Shown here: positions 26,201 through 38,200 of the stretch, piece after piece
Layout of the letters: each line of letters begins with the position of its first letter
Position numbering within the stretch: position 1 is the stretch's first letter
Assembly (NCBI GenBank): GCA_038030265.1
Contig: CM075943.1
Span: 18,290,001 to 18,354,000 of the forward strand
DNA: 64,000 nucleotides
Direction of reading: 5' to 3'
DNA from: Corythucha ciliata
Lineage: Eukaryota > Arthropoda > Insecta > Hemiptera > Tingidae
The notes under the pieces: model-generated
The model's database searches: none
The model's input: the letters and a program-made list of their open reading frames with translations, nothing else
Told to the model about the DNA's origin: nothing
Position numbers and translations under genes: made by a program

Positions 26201-29200
26201 AGATTTCAACCTGTTGAACGTAAAGAACCCAATATAATTAACCAATCCTTAAGGGCCTTCCCAAACTGTCTCGCCCTGTAATTTTGGCGCATCTAAAATA
26301 GTTCCATTCCAAACACTTTGGGTTTTCACCCATAATCGAAGCAAAACCGGCTCTACTGCCCCTGGCACAAACATAGTCGAAATTCCTATGACATATTATC
26401 CATATTATTGGCTAATGACATATTATCCACTTGGTGGTGATGTTTGGCGAGCCTATGTACCCCCTCCCATCCAACAACTGATTTTTGGTTGCAGGATATA
26501 TTCATGCACGAGACCCTGGCGGAACCCATATCACGAAACGTGACGAAAATAGTGCCATTCGTTTGTTTACTGTTTGTTTAGGCTAGATTTTCGTTTGCGT
26601 AGCCCAAAGATATATAAACCTGGATCGCTCACAGCGGACTGGAGGGGCGTGGAGGGGGCATGTCGACCCCTGATAAACAATCACTCTGTCCCTCTCCCTG
26701 TGTAGTTATGGCAACACAACTCTCTTCCGGTATTTACTTTGAAACTCCACCCCTCTCATCTACTTGGGAGCTTATTTTATGGCTATTCTTTATCAGCAGT
26801 GATGAGCAATCCAGTTCTTTTATATATCGTTGGTTTAGCCCTATCAAATATTTATTTACAAGAAAAGACAACATTTGTGCAGCCAACTTCAAGCAACGGC
26901 ACACATGACCCAAATCGTTTGTGTATCGTAGTAGCACTATGACTAGTCTAGTCGAGTCGTTTCACCAACAAAACAACCGCGTAAATGGGTATTTAGAGGG
27001 GGAAATCGACGAAAATGTTTTTTTAGTGATTCAGACCGGCAAAAATGAGGTTTCAGTGCGTAAAATACGCGAAATTAGTCTCCATTAACACTCCACCCCG
27101 CGAACTTGGTTTATTAGCCCCCAAAATTAGCGATTTTTTTTTTTTTTTTTTCAGCGAGCCTAACCCAGGAAATTATTCTACAGTGAGGCAGAACCATCGT
27201 TTGTTTCGATACTTATTCAGACACAACATCGTTTTTTAAAGTTTGTTTAGCCCACATTTTCGTTTGTTTAGTCCTGAAAAATATTTAATTATAAGAAAAT
27301 ACATCATGTGTGCCGCAACTTCGCCCAACCGTGACCCCAATCGTTTGTCAATGTCAGTTTGAATATGTAGCGAAACAAACGATTGGGGTCATGTGTGCCG
27401 TGCGTGAAGTTGGCGGCACGCATGTTGTCTTTTCTTATAAATAAATGTTCTTTAGGGCTAAACAAAAGTAAAAAAAACATGTTGTGTCAATCGCGAATTC
27501 AATTTGGAGTGCAGTGATTAATCGAGCCTAATTTCGCGTATTTAGCGCACTAAAAACCCATTTTTGCCGGTCTGCCTCACTAAAAAAACATTTTCCTCGA
27601 TTTCATCCTCTAAAAAACCCATTTACGCGGTTGTTATAATAGACGGAAAATCCGGAATAGAATGCGACGACAGTTTTCCAGCAGGGATTTTATATTTTGA
27701 TGATTTAAAGACCCTTTATCTGTGCTAATTCAGTTTCTGGGGTTGAATAGACGATTTCCCACGCCGGGTTCTAAGTTGATGAACTACCGATTTCTCTTAA
27801 TTCTGAAGACTCATCCCCGAATATAAGCCGCATTGGGGTGCATCTGACTTGTTCTCACATGAAGCTGCCCACCCCTAGATCAAAGGCTGGCTACGCCCCT
27901 ACAGCGAACTCACGATTTGTCCACTTTTAGCCAAGAATTAGCGCTTTTTCTCAATTTTATTCGCGAATTAGCGGCTTTCTCAATCCTATCCGCGAATTGG
28001 CGTTTTCTCAATTTCAGCTGTATTATTATTAATCAGTGGGCCATGCCGAGTCCGAGGGCGCCAAAAGCCGTGGTCGGCTCATACGCCATACCCAAGAGTA
28101 TTGAGGTCGGACTCGGGAGGCCTAATGTGGGTCCACAAACCTATCAACCCTCTTTACAAATTCCAGAACCTTGACCCCGTTAGCTCTGGGGGTTCGGGTA
28201 CCCTATCCGCCCCAAACACTTGGAATCTAACTGTCGCGAATCTGTCGCAGTCTCCCACGAAGTGTGCCGTTGTCTCCTCCTCTACTTCACGCACCCTACA
28301 CATCGGGTCTGGCAGTAGGCCCATCTTGTAAAGATGCCTACGGACCGCATAGTGGCCCGTAAACATTCCCACTATCCTGCGCAAATTGTACAGTTGCAGT
28401 TGCGCAGTGACAACAGCCACGCCATTGGCCCTCTGTCCCATTCCCTCAAACGTGACCTTGCTTGCCTGCAGGCCGCCATTGCATTCCAGGATCTAATGGC
28501 GAGGCTGTTTGCCCAACTTTTGATCTGGCCTTTCCCCACCGTCTTTGAGACCCCAGGTCCCATAGAGCACAGTGAGGCCCCCCTGCCCCCTCACAATTAC
28601 CCTCAAAACCTCGATTGCCTAGGATCCACGCTAAACTAACGCGGTTCCACAGTTCCTGCACCTCTGAAATCACATGACGACAGTCCGCCACCAAGGCCGA
28701 GTCAACCACTGGCTTTGCGACGGCCCTCAGAGCCGCCTGACTGTCCGTGTATACCCTAAAGTAATTTTAGCTGTAAACAAGCGCTTATTTTTCTCAATTA
28801 CCGCTTTTTACACATTTTATTCGATTTCTTTATTTTAACCACGAATTAGCGATTAGTCTCATGCCAGCCGCATGTCGTGGCCGTTGGAAATTGTGAAATT
28901 TCTCAATTTTGAGATTGAATGAGCGCCTTTTCTTCATTTTAGCCTCGAATTATCGCTTTATCTCGTTATCAGCCGCAAAAGTTGCCCCCCGGGTACAGTG
29001 AATTTCTGATTTTTCAATTTTAGCTATGATGAAGATTAAGCGCTATTCCTTAATTTTGTACGCGAATTAGTGTTTTTCTCAAATTTATTATTCGCGCTCA
29101 ATTTTAGCCCCGAATCAGCGCTTTTTTCTCAATTTTAGCCACCAATTAGCGCTTTTTCTCAATTTTAACCGAAAATAAGAGTTAACCACTATTTTGGACG

Positions 29201-32200
29201 TGAATTAGTTTGTTATCCCCCCTCTTATAACTTTTAGCCCCATTCGCCCACTGGTTGGGTGGTTGCGGCCCCGAATAAAAAATAAAAAATAAATAAAAAC
29301 ACTACAATCAAACCCTGCGAAACTTTCTTTCGACGGTCCTTATAGTGGCTCCTTCAAGTACCAAATTTACAGACGGATTGCAAGCTGAATCCGCGTAATT
29401 GGTTTTTGAAACAGACACCCCCGCCCCCCGCCAACCAAAGGTTCAAGCAACGAAAATAAAAAAAAGGATTTTCTGGCGATCTATATCCACTAAAATGTGT
29501 TGCGTTTTTTAGCAAATGGAATCCGCGGGTGGTTTATTTGGCGAGCAAAATCAGCGAGATTGGTTTAAAGGATGAGAGTCCGAGAATGTTTGCGTGCGAC
29601 ATCGATGAAATTGGTCTTTGGATGAGGCAACCCCTCGAAATTGATTTTTCAGCCGGGAAAACCCACTGAACTGGTGTTTAAGCAAGCAAAACATTCTCCT
29701 GCTCCTAAATCTGAGCTGGGACCGAGTAGCCCAATGGGCTGAAGGTCTTGAGACAGACAAGGCAGGGAAACAAAAACTTTGTCTGCTTCGGACAGGGGGG
29801 CCTGAAGTTGATATGATCCGCCCCGGGTGTCTATGCTTTTCAATAGCGTAATTCGACTGGAATAACGGCTAGGAGTAACGACTCACCTGAAGACGACCAG
29901 CCACTTCACCCTGCTGGCTAATTATCGGAGTTTGATAGTCAAGCGTCACGTCATGACACAGAACCTCCAGGAAAACATTGGCTACGCCAATGAGATTGTG
30001 ATTCTCCTGAGTCTCGTAGAACGGGTCAAAAGCTTTCGCTGGATTCTCGTCCTGAAAATACAAAACAAAACCCGATTTTATAACAAGAATTTCAAGATAT
30101 GGCCCAGTTAAATACGCTTGAACTCACCGGAATTTGGTTGTTTTCTTTTCTCTCCTCATACATGTCCCTCATGTCCACCAATTTGTTTTCGAGTTTCTCC
30201 ATCGACCAAACTTGACTGCCAACACTCTGTCGTTTGACCAGAATCGCCGGTTCCGAAACGAATTTCCCCTGAAGAATCAAATCGGGTCAGGGGGAGGCGG
30301 TCATGAATGGAGGGTGGGGTATTAACCGGTTTACCTTTCGATTGGGGCTCAAATTAGCGGGTGGGATTTGAAGGGTGACACTGAATTTGGTCTGTTTCCC
30401 CATCTCATCGGACAGGAAATTCGCCTCTTGGACAAGGATGTTGGCTCGGACGATGTCTCCTTTTAATTTGGCGAGGCTTCGCCTAAAAAGGTCATCCCTG
30501 TTTCGGTTGGCGGGGGGAGGAGAGGGGAGAAGTCAGCGGTGAAACAAAACTCAAATTTAGGGTCCACAAGAAAATTAAAATTACCTTTCTTTCGCCCATT
30601 TTTCAACCCTCATCTGAGTTGTGGGCGTGGACGGTGTCATTTTTCCTCGGCCGTAATTATCGAACGGAATGTACGGCGAGAAGGGAGTCGAGGGTGAGAG
30701 TATATTTTTCAATTGTTGGAACTGTTTCTCGTATTCTCTTCTCTGTTTCTCTAGGGCAACTTTAAAAACAAAATAAAAACATCATTTTATAACCGATTTT
30801 TATAATTTTTTTTTTCAATGATTTGTACCTTGTTTGTCCTCCTCGTGCTGTCTTTCAATTTTAGCTATGGCCGCCTGAAGTGGATCATTGCTCAGTTCAT
30901 TTAACATTAGTTCCTCTCTGGCGAAATTGTAGTCGATGGTTTGAGCGGGTGTCTGAGGCTCGGAACAAGTTGATACTGAAAATCATTCATCATATTCATC
31001 GTCAAGGTCAAGTTAATTGAATCCAAATTGGGCTTACTTGAAGATTTGGGGCAGTTAACTCGGAAAAAATGATGGTTCCCCCAAAGGATTCGATCCCCGT
31101 TATGTAACTGGGTTTTCTCGAACACTGACGCTCCATTCACGAAACTGCGAGCATTGGGCAACGGTGTCATGAACAATCGTTGATCATCTTCGATCGTTAG
31201 AACGCAGTGGTCGGGTTGGATACCCTGGCCGGACAGTTGAATGTCACCTCGGGCGCCCACGAAAGTTTTATTTTTAAGGTAGTAGACGAGAAGCTCATTG
31301 AGGGACGGGTCGGCGTTCAAATTCACTAGGTAAAATTTGTTTTTCTCTACTTTGATGCCGGAGGCTTGAACGCTTATGCCCATATTTTCGAGGGCTTCTT
31401 GACGTTCCTGTTGTACTTGCTCGGTTTTCATGAGTTTTTCTTCCCACGTCGTGGACATAACTCTCATAAGTTTCTCGCTTTCGGTTAGTTTTTCATGAAT
31501 GTCGATGGACTGTGCACATAATTACGTTAAAATGTAAGCGGTCGACCTAGAAAGAGTGTACTTACATTAACGGGCGTTCCCTGAAATTACAAGGTTTTAT
31601 TCTCGTTAATAACGGGCCATGATAGTGGGGGGGGGGGCAATAAAAACTCACTGTTGTGGCGGTAGCGTGTTTGAGCATTTCCTTTAGAGCTTCAACCTCC
31701 TGGCGCAGTTCCCGTATAATTCGTGCGTTCGGGTCCTCGTTCACCACGGCGTGATTAACAATTCTCTTCGCTCTGTCCGAATAGCGAAGAGTACTCAGCG
31801 TTTCTTCGTAATTATCAGCGGCTGGCGAAATCGTCGCCACCATGACCGTTTTACTATTTCCACCTAAATTATCCTTTCAACCAAGAAAAAAGCTCGGTTA
31901 GCCCACGCAGAGCAAATGAGATAAATGTACTCGACTCACTTTAAGTAACCAAGTTAGGACTGAATCGCGGTACGGGACAAACTTATCTTTAATTTTATTA
32001 TTGGATGACTGATCCGCTAATTTTGATATCACGAGGCCTAAAGTTGTTAAAGATCTGAAAATAGAAAGACGTAGTCAATCGAATATCAAAACCATTAACG
32101 ATGTAGCCCTAGTAACGCAATAAATACCACCCTCCGAGACCCAACTCTTCCTCCCTAACCAAAGAACCATGACCTCCTGGGGAAAGTAATAAAAAAAAAG

Positions 32201-35200
32201 ACACACCCCGGAAAATTGCTTCCCTCACTTGTTAATATTTGAGCCTTCCTTCAAACGATCACCCACGGCTCCTGTTTTGGCCGCACGCTCACTTCCGGCC
32301 AAATCGACTAGAGACATTCGACTCACACGTTCACCGGTAACGCCGCTCGTTTTGTCAATTAGAGTTTGAGTGAGAACGACTGTAAAGACGGCGTGCGAGC
32401 GCGAGGATTCAGAATTCATATTGGTCGCCGCTACTGTTCGCGATTTATTGCCTTCTGTCATGAGATTGTCTATGTCCTGAAAACAGAAATTCAGTAAAAA
32501 GCTGGGAAACAATTTGAAGGATAGTGGCGTTATTACCTGAAATGAAGAAACAGCCAATAACGACAGTCCGTCCACGTAAGGTCCTAATACAGCATGCTCC
32601 CTGACTTTTAAACTCTGTTTATTGGGCTTCAAGTCCAGTAAATCGTGAACCTGTCATAAAAAGGGTTGAAAGACGTAGAAGGCATTAAATCACGTTCATA
32701 CAACAAATCTGAATAAAAGACGGTTGTTTACCTTTTCGTTATAAATTTCCATGTAACTAACTTCCACCTTGTACGACTGTTCCGAACTTTGGCACTTAGC
32801 TATTCGATCAAACAGCGTGTCACATAACCTTGGAATGATTCCTTTACAGTCTTGACTTCCCATCATCGTATAGGATTTCCCAGAGCCTTCAGACCAAAAC
32901 AAACAGAAATGCCACAGTTTTAACCGGAACTTAATTATTTCAAAATTTAAAAACCTTCAAAAGGGCCAGCCCGTATAATTGGATTTTAAAACAGGAACAT
33001 TCCGTGATTAAAAGTTGAACTCATTTGGCCCTTTCCCAAGAGGGGTTTGAAAAAAAGTACGACCTAAATACTCTTAGTACTAAGCGTGCACAGTTCTTAA
33101 TTATCTTCAATCTTTAAACAAAGCCCCCTCTCCTCCCCAGCCTGCTCTTCATACAGAATGCCACCATACGTGACTCTACCTATTAAGCGAACGTCCTCTC
33201 ACCCCCTCCTCATATCCACGGAATTCGTTAGTGGTATGGAAGTGCGATGGGCCGATGACTGCCGCCGGAAAATTTGGGTGCCAAGCTGTTGCGGAGGAAA
33301 GGGAGGAGCGGAGAGATAAATTAGAGGGCAGTGAACAAACAACAGCCCTCTATTCTATTAAATGCCTCTAAATCGAACGAAACATTGATTTAGAGACGAA
33401 AAGCAACGCAGAAAATTGAAAATGAAGTACCCATTCCCGTTAATAAAACGAAAATAAACAAGGGATTCGCAATTACTCGCGAATTAGTGAGTTCTTTAGT
33501 GAATTTCCCGGGTAAAACTTTTTCCCACAAACTTGAACAACAAAACTCACGAAAAATTGTTCGAACCGCAGAATCAAAAAACGCAAATTCTTTGCTCGGA
33601 CTACAGCCGTTTGTACTGTACCGTTAACGGTGCTCTTGAGTACAAAAAGAATCAGAGGCAGACCAAGAGCATTTGGACCCCCCTCCCCCACCAATACACG
33701 TCAGTCCCTAGGGTTGCTCGAAATCTGTAGGATTTTTTCCATCAACGACGGGCAATTTTTAAAGCATTTTTGTGTTTTCCGATCGTACGGTCGATTAAAT
33801 TGAGCGAGATTGTAAAATTCTACTGCAAAAATAGTTAATTTTTTATGAAAAACGAAAAGATTGTCAACAGGAAACCGTCAATTTCACTGTGATTCCCAAA
33901 AACAGGGAATGTCGACTCAATAACGAAGAAACAAAATGTAACCCTCCCCTCCTCCCTTCGTGTCTTAATGACCAAAACCAGCGTATTATTTGAGAACACG
34001 GGCTCTCAAACTTTTGGGTGCGGTGCAGGTACACCAATTATAAATTGTTTTTTGTAGTTGTGTTTTACTTTTTTAAAAATAATAAATATATATTTGGCTC
34101 TCTAAAAAAAAGGCGTACCTAATATAGGTCTGAAATAGAAAAATTCCGTAAAATTTGATTCCGAACGAGCCGAGACATTTGAATATGAAAGAGCAAAGAT
34201 CCTCGTCAAAATTGGAGTTTGAAAGAGCCGAAATCACGAATTCTGTTTTTACGTCGTTCCTTTTACGTAAAAATAATAAAAAAGCAAAACTCTGCAAACT
34301 CGGAGTTTAAAAGAGCAAACCCATCGTAATTTTGTTTTTGAAAGTCAATTTTTCGAACAAGGCCAACCAAAAGAAACTGATTTTAAAGAGAGTTGATGGC
34401 ACGAAATTTTTGTTCTGAATAATGCGCGAACTTGAGGTATGAAATTCGTGAAATTTTGTTCAGAAAGAGCCAAATTCGCGTTATTTTACTAAGAAAGAGC
34501 AAAGATAAATGGCGAAATTGGAGTTTGAAAGAGCCAAAATGACAAATTTTGTCATTAAAGTCATTCGTTATATGCCAAATTAGTTTTTTGAATTCATAGC
34601 ATCTGCAAAACTGATATTAGAAGGAGCAAAATCCACGAAAGGATGTTGGTAATGCGGAAATCCCGTGGGATCCAAATCCACGAAATTTGGTTTTAAAAGA
34701 GAAATTGGGATATCAAATAGCAAAAATTCGTGAAATGGTGTTCTGAAGGAGCCAAGTCCTCGACATTTGACTGGGAAGGAGCGAAGATCTGCGGCGAGGT
34801 AGTGGTGAGAAAGGGCAAAAACCAAGACATTTGGCTTTCAAACGAGCCGCATTAGTTTTTAGAATTAACCAAAACTATAGAAAGAGTTAAAGCCATGAAA
34901 TTTGTATTTTTTCTTCAAAACGCCTCTGAGGGAAGAGCCTTTCGGCCCTCTCACCCAATGGGGAACTTGCACATTTTTCAAAAGTTGGTGTTTTTAAAGA
35001 GGGCTCTTCCACCCATGTGACCCTATTGCTCACATTGAAATTTGAAATCAATCAAGGATGCTTTTCTAGCGAATTTTAAACAATTTTCACTGGGAGTTCG
35101 ATTACTTCAAACCTTATTTATGGAAATATATGATGCGGGGAAGAGGGGGTTAGACGCGTTTACTGGAGGGAAATTTTTCATGTTATTTGCAAACAAAAAA

Positions 35201-38200
35201 TTTTAAAGTTCCCTCAAATGCTTCACAAGTAAGGATTTACGTCATTTCCCCTCACACCATCCATCCCCTCCTGAAGAACTTTGAACCTTTTATAAAAATC
35301 TTAAAACGCACCAATCGGGTTGCAACTTCCGTTGTTATCCTTCAGTTCACGGATCAAATCACCGGTATGCTTTTCTTCTCAATCTGAGATTCACGCAAGT
35401 TCCCCATTTGGTCTAGGATATCCCCCTCGTTGTCGGAGTATGAGAAGTAACCGAATTGGCGGCTTCGGGTAATGAATTGAAGACAAATTTCCCAATTTCG
35501 GACAAGTTTTAGGGATAAATAGGCACGAATTCAGAATGTTTGGAGAATAATCAGCCGTGAAATCGCAAGTTTGGGTGTGAATTGGAGCGAAATTGCACGG
35601 TGGGAAGAGGTAGCCTTGAATTGGAAGTTCCGAGAGATACACATAGCCGTAAGTGTGAAATTTAGAGGAATGAATAGCTAAAAAATTGAAGTTTCACGCC
35701 TCAAGAGCCACGAATAAATTCAAAAGTTTCCAGTGATTTATCAGCCGCGAAGTTGTGAGTTTCCAAATTGGAGTTTTAGGCATAAATGACAACGAAATTG
35801 TGACTTTCAGAGGATAATCAGCAGAAATATCAATTTTCGAAGAATAAAATAGCCACGAAACTCAATATTTCGGAGGATAGTTGGGCGCAAAATTGAACGT
35901 CGTAAAAATCCAGGAAACGCAATTTCGTAGGATAGACTAACCAAAGAGCCAAGTTCGTAGAATTGACTCCCTAAAAAGCCCATTTAGTAGAATTGACTCC
36001 CTAAAAACCCAATGTCGAGTGGTTGACTCATTCAAAAATCAAATTTCACGGGGTTGAACCATTAAAAAAAAACAACGCCTCCAATTCTTCTGGATATTTA
36101 AAAAAGAGTGATTCCAACGGTTCGGATATTTCAAAAAACCAAATTTGCAGAGATGGGACGCCGAAAACCAATTTGGCGGGGAAGGCTCCATAAAAAAGAC
36201 AATTTAACTGATTTCACACTCGTAAAATCGAAATGTTCCATTCTGCAAAGTCCCAATCACTTGCTATGCAGAAGAGAGCGAGTGAGAAAAATGAATCCGC
36301 CTCATGAAAGCGGCTGTAACTATGCATGTGATTGCCGCTGGGAGCGCACGCCCCGTTTGCTCCCCCCCTCGCAACAGCCCTACCTTCTATACGGAATTGA
36401 GAAAATATGACACATTTTTTAGTGGCTTGATACATTTACTTTCCGTTACGAAGCCCATTCGACGAATGAATTAACAACGGGGGGAGGGGGGCGAGTCGCG
36501 CGAGCTGTGCGTTTAGTGCATAGTCCCTCATACCCATGGTCGCCGAGTCGCTGGAGTCCGCGACTGTCACCCAGTTACGCGACAGAGCGCTGACTTATAG
36601 TTAGGGTGACCAGATTTTTCCCAGACAAAAGAAGGACCCAAATTTTATGATGGGGAAGAAGAAATATGGGGGGGGGGGTGATGGAATTGATAGTCACGTT
36701 ATTCTGCCACTGATTATAATTAGGACACGACCAAAATTGCCAAAACACAAAATTGGCTTTTGAATGAGCCAAAACACAAAATTGGGTTTTGAAAGAGGCA
36801 GAACACGAAATTGGCTTTTGAATGAGCCAAAACAAGAAATTTGCATATCGTGGAGTCAAAACAAAAAGTTCGGCTTTGAAAGAGCCGAAACACGAAATTG
36901 GCTTTTGAAGAAACCAAAACACAAATTGGCTTATGAAGACGCCAAAACATGAAATTTGCTTTAGTACGAGCCGAAATACGAAATTGGCACTTGAAGGAGC
37001 CAAAACACAATTGAGTTTTGAAAGAGCTAAAACACGAAATTAGCTTCCGGAGGATCCAAAACACGAAATTGGCTTTTGCAGGATCAAAAACACGCAATAG
37101 GCATTTGAAGGAGCCAAAACACAAAACTGGCCTTGGAAAGAGGCAGAACATGTAATTAGCATTTGATGAGCCAAAACATGAAATTGGCTTTCGAAAGAGC
37201 CGTAACATAAATTTGGCTTTTGAAGGGGCCAAAACACGAAATTGGCTTATGAAGGTGGCAAAACACAAAATTGGGGTTTGAAAGAGCCAAAACATGAAAT
37301 TGGCATTTGGAGGAGCGAAAACAAAAAATTGGGGTTCGAAAGAGCAGAAACACAATATTGGGTTCCGGATGGTCCAAAACGGTGTAGGAGAGGCCCAGGT
37401 ATTCGCCTGCAGCTATAGCTCTGGTGTGGGCCCCTCCCGCAGAAAATGTCTGGCGATCTCAGAAGGGTCATCTCCTGGATCATAAAAACGTCCTGCGCAG
37501 ATGCCAGACACGATCAAATGACCCGGATTTTTCATACGGTGGGCGGCTCCCGGACTAATGTTATTTCGGGACAATCTATCTTTCTTCACGAGGTCCTTCA
37601 GGCTTCCAGGAAGTACCCTGTTTTGAAAGAAGTACCTTTTAGGGTCCTTTCGAGAAAAGCAAAGGACCACAGGACCATGAGCTGAAAAGAAGTACCGTCC
37701 TTCCAAAAGAAGGACGTCTGGTCACCGTACCTATAGTGTGTTACGGCCCTTGCACCGCACTGACTATTCGGACTGGATGGGGTGGGGGTGCAATAAAAGA
37801 TAATGTTGAACCCAGAAACTGACTATTCGGCAGTATACTTGCATTTCAGCCTCGAAAATGGAATACTCAGCTCAGTGGCCGTGACAAGAGCTCAAATTAC
37901 CGGACATTTTTCCTCTCTGGAAAAAATAAGTTTTTGCAACCATAGAGCAACTATAGATAATATTTTACGACGATAAACTGTCAATTTTATCCTATAAATT
38001 GACAAAAAGCCACGTAAACTAACAATTTTGCCCCAGAAATTGAACATTCAAGCACTTTATCACGAAAACCAGATTAATACCTACTAAATATTTCTTTTGT
38101 TGGTACTAAACTGGCAATTATTTAGGAGCAAAGGTCACCTTATGGGTAAAAAGTTAAAAGTAAAGTGTGTGCTCTCGCCCTCCCTCATCCACCTCGTTGA

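Noticed and set aside
36720..37355. 211-codon minus-strand frame of iterated [12 protein letters not shown] peptides
   Set aside because: It follows from a 29-bp tandem unit that has no stop in that frame. Differences between units do not favour synonymous positions by eye, and a second overlapping frame is open as well.
36720..37380. CRISPR array
   Set aside because: The units are contiguous and degenerate with no unique spacers, and the genome is eukaryotic.
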